Program-made: the position numbers and the translations under genes
Origin: Psettodes erumei
Taxonomy: Eukaryota > Chordata > Actinopteri > Pleuronectiformes > Psettodidae
NCBI GenBank assembly: GCA_016785225.1
Contig: JAFBJZ010000457.1
Span: 1,054,001-1,118,000 of the forward strand
Direction of reading: 5' to 3'
Length of the DNA: 64,000 nt
Notes under the pieces: model-generated
The model's input: the letters and a program-made list of their open reading frames with translations, nothing else
What the model was told of the DNA's origin: nothing
The model's database searches: none
In this document: in pieces, positions 51,423 to 63,099 of the stretch
Position numbering within the stretch: the first letter of the stretch is position 1
How the letters are laid out: every line of letters starts with the position of its first letter

Positions 51423-53300
51423 ATGGAAACATCTTGCAAATCAAGACAGGAAACCTTGGAACCCTCCAGTGTGACACAGGTACAGAGCTCACGACAGAGA
51501 CCTGACAAGTCATCCGGCAAAACTGCTGTACATTATTTTGAAGAAGACACACACAGACCTTGCTATTTCTTCTGTTAATAGAAAGAAATAGTTTATTGAA
51601 TCAAAAGAGGTAAAACGTGTTTTCCAAAGGAAATGTAGGTATTATTGTTTGTTACGATTTCAGCTTCCAGACTGCACCAACTGCCTTGCGTGCTCGGAGG
51701 ACGGCAGGTACCTCAGTCTGGGTCACTCGCAGGGCTTGTCTGTGTGGTGCGTATCATCCCTGATCTGTGCTGCAGACTGGCTGGAGGACAGACTGGAAAT
51801 TACATCTATTCAGATGACCAGGCTGGGAGATACGGCCTATCTACTTGGCACTGTTGATGACATGGGTGGGTAGCGGGCCTCTGATCAGCCACCATGCTTC
51901 TCTTCAGTTTCTTTTGTATTATATGTATCATCGTCCTCTCCGAATAAAACCTGTAGTTTCAAATTGTCCGGTTCTCCTCGGCTGATGAATACATCACGAC
52001 ATTCTTTCGTTCAAGTGGTGAATTGTGATGCACTGGATTGAAACAATGAAATCTGACACCATTAGAGGAAGGGAAGGTTGAAATCTGCAAGAGGCTTTCA
52101 GAAAGTGCAGAGGCAGGAACTTTGTAAAAAAATGTATTGTCATGCCCACATCAGCTGCTGCTGTTTTTTTTTACTGCAGGTGTTGCCAGAGTCTTTGCAT
52201 ATCACTGTGACCGCATTCACCTCCTCAGTGTCGTTAACATGATGGTGCGTATTGTCACTCACCAGCATATTTTATCGCTCATCTTTTGAGATATGCTTTC
52301 TCATATTTTTCAAACTTTTTCGAAAGATTCATGGTAAATCCATTTCTTTCTACTGTTGTTTTATGAAACATCAAGCGTATTTTCTTGCTTTTATGTTTCA
52401 TTGGTGCATTTATTTTGCCCTGGAGAATCAGGGGAAATAAGTTGGGAAAAAAAGGTTTTAATAGTCCTGTCAATATTAGGAAGATATCAACAAAAGGAGC
52501 ATCTGCTTGACCTTTGAACTATCTAAAGGGGGACATTATGGAGCTGTGACAATCAGCTGTGAGTTTGGATTTAACTTCTTGTTTGATCAATTTTCAATTT
52601 GCCATTTCAAATAAATACTTTGCATTCATATGCCAGGTCACATGAATTTCATCTGCCCCCTCAGGCAGCGGTGCTGTTTGGCTCGAGGTCTATCGCTTCC
52701 CCTCAGAAGCCTGGGTCAACGAGTTAGAGATGGCGGCATCACAAACGCAGGTATTACACTGTAACTACCGTTGTGCGTAACAGGCCTCTTATTAACGCTG
52801 AAATCAGACATTTGAACGTGAAGTCATTGGTTTCAATTTGTGCATTAGTAATTCATTACTTACCAAAAGAGGGACAACGCTACATATGTGCACAAATACA
52901 TAATATAAAAAAATAAGAACAAGGCTTGGACTGGGTGTTGCCTGGGGAAGAGCGCCTAGCTTGAAATTCTTTGAAATCCAGAAGAGGAGCTGCTGTGTTC
53001 AGTGCTTCCCTGGACCTGAAAGCAGACACAGCAACAGCTGGAGTGAAAGTTTAGGTGGATTTATTAGCGTACGAGCTTTAGCTACATGAGGAGATGGCAG
53101 ATGGGATCATGGGACGAAAAACAGGAGAGAGCGGCCCCGGGTTCTCCCCCGCCACGCAGAACGAACGCCCAGGCGACGAGCGCCTGGGTGTCCGGGTTCT
53201 CATACACGGGCTGATGATCGGATTGGTCCCAGTTGTGGAGGCTTGACAGCGGTCAGGTGAGTCACCGCCACGCCAGCACCGCGCACACACACACACACAC

Positions 53301-53339
<39 letters not shown>

Positions 53340-56300
53340 CTGGAGAGATGACTCAGAGGGAGGCACGGGGAGGCGGACCAACCACAGGGAAGCACACAGG
53401 TGAAAACAGGGGCACGACACCGAAGTCTTCTCGTCTTCCTTCCTCTCATTAAGCACCTGTCTTTGTGCACATATTTGGCATCTTAATTTGTAAAATTGTT
53501 CTGTTCTTGGAAGTGTTTATCCACTGATGTTTTTTTTTACTTTGCCGCCAAAGTGATTTGTGAAAACTACTGGGTAGCGATAGTGTATTGTATGGTAGAC
53601 TATGCTTGTCTTTCCTTTGTCATCCTCAGAAACTAAACTCTTCTGGAGACTTGGATGTAAAATGGTCTCCGTTGCCTATGGCAACTCAAATCAAGCTGCC
53701 CAAAGTTCCAGCAGGTATCATTTATTTGATGCCAAAAAACGTTTTACAGTTACTGTGTAGTAACTGTATTGTATTGTATCAATGATCGTGTATACATTAG
53801 GGGCCCATAAGTTTTCTCTCTTTTTTCGCTGCTAGAAAAACAAGTGAAAGCGTGAGAGTGCAGCCAAGTCAGTGTCCCACCATTTGTCTGCTGTCGTGCA
53901 GGGACGGTCCTGGAAAGTCCACAGGAGACGCAGTCAACAGACTTTTTGAGACACTACTTGGCCGTGGATGATGACACCACATGTCCCCAGTGGGAGGAAC
54001 ACTCCGATGAAGAAAAAACTAAAGCAACAAATGAAAGCCCGAGGTATGATGGAAATACCTTCAGCATTTCACAGCATCTGTTTGATGCACATTCAGAGTT
54101 TTTGCTTGATCTATGGACGTTATGTTTTTGGACTATCTGTAATGTAAACAGGATTATGTAAAACGTCCTGGAGGGATTATGTGTGTTTTTTTCTGTAACA
54201 GAGGTGCATCTTGGTCTGACTTAGAAACCATTTCCTTTTTGGGAGTCATCTGGATCAGTATCCAGATCCAGGGCTATTTTGGAAGGGTTCTTCACCACTG
54301 CGAGATGCCCAATGTCACGTTTTGAGTCTCACATCTCCATGAGTGCATGAAGACTGGAAATAAGAGCCATTAGCTGAACGGTTAGAACACATACCACGTG
54401 AGGCTTAAACTCCTGAGCAGCAGGTCCCCACTTCAACTCCCGGGGGCAATTATCTCAATGCTCTCAAGAAAATATCACATTGATCCAGATCTGGATAATC
54501 TTGTGGCTTGGGGGAAACGTTCAGCCATTGGCAGAGGCCTGCGTTCGTGGACTGCTTTGTAGTCAAAGTATTTTTTGGTCTGGCCGTGTCCCTCACCGAC
54601 AACTGTGCCCTTTGATAATACTGCCTGTGAATCACGTAAATGTAGATTTCTCACTCTGACTATTATTTCTTTTCAGACGTTGCACCCAGCACTTTCTTCT
54701 GCCTTGTGGTCAGTTTCCTGGTAACAGTGAAGCAAAGTCTGAGCCAGGTTTGTAATGGAGGAGGGGCGGTACTGGCTCGTACTGTGCTGGGTCCTTTCCA
54801 CTGAACTACCTTGTGCAGGTTCAAGAATAATAGATCATAAACAGGACATTTCTGTTCAGGGTGGATAACCTCTGGTGAATACAGCAGGTTGAGGGGCACC
54901 ATGGTGCAGCCCTGCTGACTATTCCGATTGATTTGATCCCTAATATTCATTCATTGTCTTATATCTGCAATTTTAAGTCTATGGCGACAGGCCACGCCCC
55001 TATTGATATCCTCTTTAACCTCTGACCTTTTCTCAGCAGAATGGCCCGTCGCTGTGTGTGTGTGGTGGAGTGGCAGCCATAATCTTCTTCAGTATTCGCT
55101 GCAAAAAGCAGCGAAGAACAAACCAGGTGAAACATACTTGCACTTCTTCCAGGATGAATCTACTAGATGCTCACGACCTCATCTTTAGGATGTCTGCTGT
55201 GTGTTTTTCTTTGTAAAAAAAAAAAAAAAAAAGAGGGCAACAGGCACACATTTGTTGGGCTCAACCCTTCTCTTTGTTTTAAGCAGGTGTTGAACCCACG
55301 CCAGATGTGTTGTGGCCAAACGCAGATGAAATCCTCTGCTCTGCTGTTAGTAGATGGACCCGCTACATAGCTCTCGGGCTCGGTAACGCCTTGGTGTGCA
55401 TCTGGGACAGACTATCTGGTGAGCAAATCTCACCGTGAGGTACCTCTTACTTTCAAATCTGGCACTTTATCATATTCATCTTAAATGAAAACACTACAAT
55501 ACACAATATGGTACATCATCATGTACGTACACAAAAAAACATCTTCTACTTGCAAGTAAGCTACACTGACATCTTTGGAAAACAAACATGTGTTATATCT
55601 GTGGTTGCTCTGGGGTTAATCGCCCCCCGAACATCCAGCCATGCACATTAGAACATGATTCAGTGAGTTCTGTCGAGCTCCTTGTCTCAGTTGGATGCAA
55701 GATATATTTAGGATTCCCCTGAGAGAAACTTCACTGGAATGAGATAATGAGGCTGAATCAGTCTGAGGAAAGATGTGCGTGTTCCACTGAGCTGGCAGCC
55801 ATTTTTTCTTGAGGTTTGCTATGTTAGTTAAGACATTTTGATTCTCTTTCTGTCATTTAAATTTTTTTTGACTCTCCCCCAGGGTCTCCACTGTCCGTGG
55901 TCTTAATGTCGGCAACAGACAGTGGCATCTTCAGGGTGCAGTTTGTGGATTACTGGCCTGATGACGGCCAGACTTTCACTGCAGCAGAAGTCCACCTTCT
56001 GGTAGTGTGTCGAAGTGGAGCCATTCGTGCGGTCACCGCAGGACGAGGGACGCGACCCCGCACGATGCTGCTCACTGAAAGGTTACACGAGTGAATCAAA
56101 TGCAGTCACAATGTATCAAAAAAAACCACCAGCAGACTTTATTTCCTATATTGCTACAGGCCAAAAGACAGCGGGGACCTCTCGACTATCACTGCATCAG
56201 TGCCATTCCTGCAGGACTTGGTAAATCTGAAGTTGTAAAAGCAATTACTCCCAAAAGTATTATAATTTTAGTCTCCTTTCATCTCACTGTCTTATTTTTC

Positions 56301-57036
56301 TTCCCACAACTAGTTCCTTGAGGTGCAAAGGAATGGAAAAATATTCCTCCAAGATGTCGTCAGAAAAACCGCTGTGTGCTTCTTGATTCCTCCAAAAACA
56401 CACCTGATTGCTACTCCCTGTAATCCCATTTATGCCCTGAACATCAGGCAGCAGTCTCTGTTCATACGAGGTACATCCAATGCCACGTTCTCTTTTTTGT
56501 TTTTCTTTGAAAAAGACCAGAGTTTTGCCAGCTTAGGGAATCGCCAGAGGAGTATGACATTCGAGTTTTATCGATATTAAAATGGACACAGAATCAGAAA
56601 AGCAAGCAAATACTGTAATTAAATACTTACATGTCTCACACAGGCGATCCAGACCCCACATACAGAGCGTCTTCTGAAGCAGTCAGCCAGAGTCAGCTTT
56701 TCCTTTTCCATTTAGGAAGGTCAGACGTCCTGAAACAGCATCTTGTTTCCCCGCTGGACTCTCCATCACAACGGAACACCGTCGCTCCAGAGCAAACCTG
56801 CGACCTCTACCTTCAGCAAAGGTTTGTGTTTTAACGGCGTCTTTGCCCCCTTAATGATCTGAATAAGTGGACTGAGCGCCCTCAGTTCATATTTGGATGT
56901 TCTGCATGTGTTTCCTGCTCTTTTCATGTGAAGAGCGCTGTGTGTGGATGAGAGGAACAGAGTCCTCACGCGAACGTGGAAGCAGCTACAGGAGACCACA
57001 GCGATGGCACAACACAGCAGAGATGCAGCCAGCTGA
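51423..57036 (+). CDS. wdr93: WD-repeat protein, most likely WDR93 (568 aa, 15 coding exons)
   Basis: Coding segments: 51423-51479 (exon from 51403), 51664-51865, 52180-52244, 52480-52558, 52665-52750, 53630-53714, 53902-54043, 54677-54747, 55037-55126, 55287-55418, 55883-56081, 56160-56220, 56314-56470, 56644-56821, 56934-57036. All are GT-AG and all phases join, stop TGA. The protein is WD40-like: CLACSEDGRYLSLGHSQGLSVWC near 26-48; WPVAVCVWWSGSHNLLQYSL in exon 10; RYIALGLGNALVCIWDRLSG near 318-337; then a segment on residue reactions (VVLMSATDSGIFRVQFVDYW). No membrane or signal segment is seen. The WDR93 name rests on its overall form and on linkage to a GnRH receptor; human WDR93 sits beside PEX11A, and GNRHR2 beside PEX11B. 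WDR93 is poorly characterised and linked to testis and motile cilia. The start METSCKSRQ at 51423 is chosen because upstream frames are closed; human WDR93 is longer (about 690 residues), so an unseen 5' exon or true shortening is possible. Confidence 0.75.
52920..53460 (-). repeat. GC-rich insertion, unassigned repeat, with CA microsatellite
   Basis: This block in wdr93 intron 6 is far richer in G+C and CpG than its surroundings. It contains an 8-bp perfect stem CCCAGGCG/CGCCTGGG (53168-53188, 5-base loop) and a 55-base CA tract (53283-53338). Read on the minus strand it ends in AATAAATCCACC near 53050-53062, like the polyadenylated end of a retroelement or LTR. No coding motifs survive; the 130-residue minus-strand frame is dominated by the CA tract. 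The element family is not recognised. Confidence 0.45.
53283..53338. repeat. (CA)n microsatellite
   Basis: CA tract of about 55 bases with one AA interruption, within the GC-rich insert in wdr93 intron 6. Confidence 0.95.
54365..54450 (+). repeat. Possible tRNA-derived SINE head
   Basis: TTAGCTGAACGGTTAGAAC resembles a Pol III A box and ACTTCAACTCCCGGG resembles a degraded B box (GGTTCRANYCC) about 60 bases downstream, in the correct order and strand. It lies in wdr93 intron 8. It cannot fold as a good tRNA (no matching acceptor stem), so a SINE relic is more likely than a tRNA gene. Confidence 0.35.
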
Positions 57037-57103
57037 AGACCTGCAGCGATATGTACAGGCATGTATCATTTATGTTGAAATAAGAAAAAAAATATGAATT
57101 ATA

Positions 57104-57109
57104 AATAAA
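57104..57109 (+). terminator. wdr93: wdr93 polyadenylation signal
   Basis: AATAAA 68 bases after the wdr93 stop codon; a short 3' UTR. The position and canonical sequence make it the obvious signal. Confidence 0.65.
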
Positions 57110-57119
57110 GGGATGACAA

Positions 57120-58635
57120 AACATTTTTATATATGTGATGCAAGAAAGCCATGCGCCTCTAATGAGAATTTTAAAAGGATGAGTATATTCAGGCTGATTA
57201 TGACTGGGCTGTGCTCAGTCATAGCACATCGGCCTGTTGTTGCCTTTGGGGCCCTTGAATGTTTCATAGGTCAAGTTTTTAATGTCAGACGATGCAAAGT
57301 TGCAATTTTATTTTATATCCTGTCACACGACAGTCTTAATAAACACCCACTTGGGGCTCTGACTGTCTGTTCTCTGATGGTCTGGTTTAGTCAGTTCTCT
57401 AACAAAAGGAGAGGTGTGTTCTTGTGCACCTGAACGGTCTCATGCCACTGATACAGTCTGCAATTTCATGGAAAGAAAAACATTGGTTTAAATTCTTTGA
57501 CATATTTAGCCTGAGCTGGAAGTTATCGCACAGGGAAATAATCACTCAGTTTCTCTTTGGAAGGTGCTTTTTTTCCACAAGCCAAGTTCAGAAACTTTGG
57601 GTGAGAGCAAATGAGGTGAAAATTAGATTTTAAAAACATTTATTGAGATGTCCTCATACAGTCAGAAGATCCTAATCTGTCAGAAAATATATTGCTCATC
57701 TATTACCATTTATAATGGGCAAAGCATTATTCCAGATTGGGTCCCTCTTTGAGTTGTACTGCATGATTGTGTATGTAACCAATAAAAATCTTGAATCTTG
57801 AATCTTGAAGCTTGAAGCTTGAGTTTAACTTAGTGGCCAAACAAAAATGTGAATTCATGGGCCAGAGTGTACTTGTACATTGAGTGTACTTGACAGACAA
57901 ACATTTACATCATTTGTATTCCATCTTCACCAGTCATATCCAATCATACTGCGGTGTCTCTCTGTGAAAGGGAGCTGATACTGATTTTAATATCTGCTTC
58001 AGACGTAATTTGAATTTGTAAACGCTTGTGGGTTGATGCCAAAGAACCAGCATAATGAAAGCACAGGTGCTCTATTCAACGTGCTTGGCATGCGTCCCTG
58101 TCAACATCAGCTATGTACCGGAAGAAATAATCAGTTAGTAAAAACAATACAGCAAATACAGCCTCTTAAAATAAGCTCGCACACATAACAAGGCAGAGAC
58201 ATGAATCCCTGTCGCTGTTTGCTGTTTGACTCATTTGACTTTTAATGGGCCTCCTCTATATTGTGCTGTTTGCTGATCATTTTGTTCTTTTTCAATCTAT
58301 TTTCACTTCAGTTATGTTTCTTTCCCAGATACGACTGATGACCACAAATTCTCGAACTCTCTTTTTTTTTATAACTTTAATTTTCTCCCCAGCATAACAA
58401 ACACTCATTGGTAAAAGCTTAAATACAAACAAACCTGCAAAATGACACCGACCAGGATCGACTTGTTGATTAGTATGTGGAACTTTCTTACAAATTCTTT
58501 CTTACAAAGCCGTTCATAAACACTGAGACAATGAAATGACATCGTGAGGATTAGTTCGAGATTTTGCTCAAGACACCTTTTCTGAGTAAGACATGAGAGT
58601 GATCTACAGTTCAGTGAAGCTCCCTCTCCATGTCA
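57120..58635. other. Intergenic region between convergent wdr93 and gnrhr
   Basis: There is no supported exon. The part from about 57424 to 57825 ends in a tandem run of AATCTTG/AAGCTTG units (57790-57822), preceded by a T-rich segment and AATAAAAATC. This looks like the 3' tail of a degraded LINE or similar retroelement. The rest is anonymous AT-rich DNA. Confidence 0.4.
57790..57822 (+). repeat. Short tandem repeat (TTGAATC/TTGAAGC)n, possible LINE 3' tail
   Basis: About four units of a 7-8-base motif directly after AATAAAAA. Some teleost non-LTR retrotransposons end in such short tandem tails; the family here is not determined. Confidence 0.5.
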
Positions 58636-58639
58636 GTAT

Positions 58640-58830
58640 AGTAAATATGAAGCTACAGCCAACAGTCAACTTAGTTTTCCATAAATACATTAGCTCTTCA
58701 GCTTTTCTACCTTGTGTTTTTTGTGGGGATTAAACTAAACATAACGTGTTAAACGTTAGCGGACTTTGCCGTCAGACCTGTTTCTTCCTGTTACCAGTCT
58801 TTATGCTAACACTATCTAACCAGCTGCTTA
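58640..58830 (-). repeat. Dispersed teleost repeat with inverted ends, copy 4
   Basis: AAATATGAAGCTACAGCCAA at the left, AACGTGTTAAACGTTAGC in the middle, and TGTTTCTTCCTGTTACCAGT then CTTTATGCTAAC plus CTAACCAGCTGCTTA at the right. These match the internal and end sequences of the family seen at 1531-1770 and 7580-7745, mostly in antisense. Confidence 0.6.
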
Positions 58831-59686
58831 TTGTGCGCAGGAACGTCTTTAGTGAAGGACGGGTGATCATTTGTGTCATAAACGTCACTCAACTCACTGA
58901 GGTGTTTGTTACGTGTTTCTTAAAGGTTTTTACATATTACTTTTAAAAATAGTTGTTACACCAATCCCCATTCCCCTTATCCCCTCATCTTTACTTGCTG
59001 AATGACGTGATTATAGATACTGCATGTGCTCCTACAGTACTCCATCCTGCTTTGTTCTGAACAACAGATGAAATATCCTTCGTCTGAGCATGATTTTTAA
59101 GTTATTTCTTCTCTCTGCCACATGTCATTTTGTCACAATTCCACAGTAGAAACACCTTCTCCATTTGGACGCTATGGTGCTATGTCAATACGCTATGACA
59201 ATAGGCAACCAGCCCCTCAGGGAACCTACTGCTACACATCATTGCAGAGACAGAAGTGTGTTTACATATGAGATCGACACACAAATTGCTCGGCACTGCT
59301 GTGCGACATGGCCATGTTCACATTTGCAGCTATATGTGCCAATTTCTGTCCCCACGGGGCTCGTTGTAGTTTTACCTCTGAAAATCGGCAACATTTCCAT
59401 AAGCAAGAGATTTGCAATGGACTCCCATCCCACTGAACGCATTTCATTTGCATGACGATTTCAATTTACAGTGCAAATTAGGAAGTACAGGGCTCTGTCA
59501 TTTCCAACTGGCGGCATATTTTGTTTTGTACATAAGTATGTTTTATGACATGAGCGGAATTGACATACAGTGTTCAAAGAACGCAAGGCCCCACATATCA
59601 GATGGTCAGTGACAGACAATGAATAAATATGAATAAATAGTAGTTATACAACAGCAGTAAAAACTGTCAAATCTTTTGCCGTCTCC

Positions 59687-62600
59687 TCATATGATGCTCT
59701 TGGGGCTGGACTGGTCTAGATCTTCATCTGCATCAGTGACTGCTGTTAAAAAGCTGCCTGGTGAGGCTGACTCTGCTTTGCTGACATTATCACTGTACAT
59801 CATGAACGTCTCCTGGCTGACAGGGCTCACTTCTCTTTTCAGTAATAAAGAATTGGCAGTGCAAGTTAAAGATCCACTTATAACTGTGTTAGTATCCAGG
59901 TCAGATGCCGTGGTAGCACTGCAGTAATACCTCCGCAGCCCTTTTCGGAAGTGAATGGTGAACAGGCCGTAGATGACCGGGTCCAGGCAGGCGTTGACGA
60001 GACCAAAGATGAACAGGATGTGGGTCAGGGAATGGGAGACCTTCCCCTCCAGGTCGTCAGGGAAGAACCAGTACCACAGGCCCAGCAGGTAGTACGGAGT
60101 CCAGCAGATTATAAAAGACAAGACAATCACAATGCTCATTTTTAGAGTCCTCATCCGGGCCCTCGGGATGTTGTTCTTCGAGCATCGCAAGTGCACTTCA
60201 TTGGAGGGCACTGTGGGCAGAGCAGATGACAGGAAGAAAACAAAACACGCATTATAAAAGGCTTGATGCAGACTACATTTCTGCTAACAGCACTGACAAA
60301 TGACATTTAAACAAAACTGACAGTGTGCAGTCGTGTACAAAAACGTAATGGCAACTCATCTAAGACTAGACTTATCATTAAAACCCCAAAATGTCAACAC
60401 ATTGTCAACCCCCTCGCACTGAGGGAACATTCAGGGGATTTCTGTAGTTAGTAGGATCCATCCTCTGGGCGCCATGAATTCCATGGCAATCCATCTAACT
60501 GAGATATGTTCGTCTGGTTCAAGGTGGTTCAAGGTTTCTTCTTTTTTTTTTTGCAAAACCAAAGTCCGTTACTCTGAATGATCTATAGAAAGGGTTTCAT
60601 TTATCAGAAAACTGCACACAATGGGATCTTTGGTTTATCCAGCATGATCAGGACTGGGAATAGCTGTTGAATTTTTAAACATTCTCTGTCATGACCACAA
60701 AGGCCATGAAACAAGATTGCAGCCGCCTTCAATTGTAGAAATTTCAGGTAGAAAGAAATGTTCTACACATACCACAAGAGGTGAGAGAGAAAACACATCC
60801 TGTTGTAATTTAAGTAAACCCACCACTTGAGATGATTATTCCACTATTGTTGGAAGCAAGAGAGTTTTTTCTGATGGGTTGAAGAGCAAAAAAATGGCAT
60901 AAAAATCACAGCCCAGACATAAAAATGCACTTCTACTAATAAGTGTATAAAGTGTGCAGTAGCATTTATGTGGTTGCTTATCGCTCATCTGAACTGATCC
61001 ACTGAGCTTCAGCCTGATTTTAAACTTACAGTTGTCCTTTTTCAGTCGTTTGGAGATCTCACAGAAGATCCTCGTGTAACAGGTGATCATGATGACCAGC
61101 GGCAGCAGGAACAGGCAGGAAAACGTGAACATGTTGTAGGCGGTTTCATGCCAGTGAGTGACAAAACTTCCACGTGTTGTACACTGAGTAAAGTCCTCGG
61201 GATGGATGATGGTCACTATGCGAAAAAGGAAAATCTGAAGAGGGAAAGAAATTATATTCTGACTCATTTTCATAACTCATTTCCTGTAGTGCACATGTTA
61301 TTTGTTTATGCACCCACATTCTTGAGATTTCTGCTTGAGCTGAAAGTTATACTGTATGTACATTCATCCTTGCACCACTATGGTTGTACATAAGCAGTTC
61401 ATTTAAAATGGGACCATTCTTAGTAAACCTACCCAGTTAAATGTTAGAATCAAGGACTTGATGAACTATAAATAATTTGTTGGCATCATGTTGAGTTCAT
61501 CAGATCGTTTCCAAAACAGCCAAATCTGTCATCATGGCCAACTATTTGGTTGTCTTAAGTTAATTTGTCAGTATTTAATATTTTTATTAATTTGAACAAT
61601 TCACTAGTAGACAGCAAAACTGACAAGGCCTTAAGTCGACTAAATCTGTCACCACATCTTGATAACAAAAGTTGTCATTTCACTACTTTATGAGACATGA
61701 GACATACACAGCTAAGAGGACAAAGGGGAGAGACTGGAGGGAAATAACAGAAAGTCCTGTGTCTTTGTGCTAGCTATACATCACATACAGTTAGTACATT
61801 GGTCAGATTTGTGCAACAGATGCAAAAAATATGACACAGCGCCTACCAGATGCAACAGTATGGTTTTTTTTTTTATATCTTTGTAATTGTTTTCACGCAA
61901 CAATTAAGTTATACACCATTGCAGCATAAGCTATATTAGGCAGTGGCTATAGCCTACTTAGTGAGATAAATTCCTTGTTGGACTTGGTCTCTTCATAGGA
62001 TTTGTTGATAATGATAAAGAAGATTTGTTTTTTTAACCCTTCTGCTACCTCCAGGGGTCCCCGGGACCCCTCGCCCTTTCCCACTCCCTCTCCCTCCAGC
62101 ACAAGATAGCAGAAGGGTTAAACGCCATATCTTTTGAAGTTCAGTTAGACCCTCAGATTCACAGGCTTCACATTCCTGTGTAAATACCCCCGTACTGACT
62201 ACTTTGGTACTCACCTGCACATCCCACAGGTTAATAAATAAATGCTAATGTTGGCCCAAGAACCTCTTCTTGCTGTTTATCATTTATTTTATATAGGCTA
62301 GGCTAGTCATCTTTTTGTTACCAGGTGTTCCTGTCTTTGGAAAATATCTCCAGTATTGTGGATAATCGTAAATCACAGGACATGAAATATTCCTGTAAGG
62401 GGCTTAAACGATGGCTATGGTTCTCTGTAAACACAACTACTTGTTGGACAGGACACCTAATGAAAATCTGTTTACAGCCTAATCAAATGAAAGTCTGTCC
62501 TGTCCCCTGGTCTCATGTTGTCGGGTTAACTGACCTTACCTGAGGGACTGACAGCAAAACACTCATGCCCCACGCCACAGACAGCATGACTCTGTTCCTC

Positions 62601-63088
62601 TTTCTGGCCTTATTTATAGCCAGAGGGTTGAGAATGGCCGACTGCCTATCCAGACTGATCACCACTGTGACAAAGGCGCAGGAGTACATTGCCTGCAGTT
62701 TAAGAAACATCAGCAGCCTGCAGACAAAGTCCCCAGCAAGCCACTGGACTGTGATGTTCCACACTGCATCCACAGGCATCACAATAAAGGTCACCAGCAG
62801 ATCAGCCACTGTCAGGTTGATTATCAGCACCCTGACATGGGATTTGCGTTTCCCATCACTGTGTGCCGCCCACAGCACCGCCAGGTTGCAAAAGGCCGAA
62901 ATGGCGCAGAGAATAAAGGTAATGATGACTCTGACTTTGGCTGCTGTGGTGAAGGTGGGCAGCTGCAGGGCGTTGCCCCCTGCTGTCCAGTTCAAAGGTG
63001 GAGAGGAGCAATTGCAGGTGGCGTTCAGTTGGTGGTCTGTTGTCAGGTGAAACATGGTCACTGTAGAATCATGCAGAGTGGCGTTCAT
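59687..63088 (-). CDS. gnrhr: Gonadotropin-releasing hormone receptor, tailed non-mammalian type (425 aa, 3 exons)
   Basis: Minus-strand exons are 63088-62540, 61234-61030 and 60210-59687, GT-AG with matching phases; the start ATG is at 63086-63088 and the stop TGA at 59687-59689. It is a class A (rhodopsin-like) GPCR of the GnRH receptor family, coupling the decapeptide GnRH to Gq/phospholipase C in pituitary and brain cells. The N-terminus has N-X-S/T sites at residues 2, 22, 26 and 33. TM1 is about 51-75. TM2 carries NLTVADLLVTF with Asp96 (position 2.50). Cys123 and Cys201 can form the loop disulphide. DRQSAILNPLAI (147-158) is the fish-type DRY box. TM6 has CWTPYYLLGLWYWF (287-300). TM7 has DPVIYGLF (328-335), with the Asp7.49 typical of this family. 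A tail of about 80 residues follows (346-425); mammalian type I receptors lack one. Three coding exons split after TM4 and after TM5/ICL3 is the usual layout. ECL3 begins FPDDLEGK, unlike the SEP motif of mammalian type I. The exact fish subtype is not settled. Confidence 0.93.
60425..60530 (+). repeat. Dispersed teleost repeat (GGGGACCATGAATG family), short copy 3
   Basis: GGATCCATCCTCTGGGCGCC then ATGAATTCCATGGCAATCCA and TCTAACTGAGATATGTT align in order with the family at 15735-15930. It lies in gnrhr intron 2. Confidence 0.55.
62037..62117. mobile_element. piggyBac-type MITE (81 bp) in gnrhr intron 1
   Basis: Left end TTAA|CCCTTCTGCTA (62033-62047) and right end TAGCAGAAGGG|TTAA (62107-62121) are perfect inverted repeats. 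They are flanked by TTAA on both sides, the target site of piggyBac elements, whose ends begin CCC. The inside contains a near-palindromic AGGGGTCCCCGGGACCCCT. It is too short to code. Similar TTAACCCTT...AAGGGTTAA elements are very common in teleosts. Confidence 0.85.
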
Positions 63089-63099
63089 TTTCTGAGGCT

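Noticed and set aside
53078..53470. 130-codon minus-strand frame
   Set aside because: Its centre is a CA tract (poly-CV) and the rest shows no known domain; treated as part of a GC-rich repeat.
54365..54450. A genuine tRNA gene
   Set aside because: A- and B-box-like elements are present but acceptor and anticodon stems do not pair; a SINE relic is likelier.
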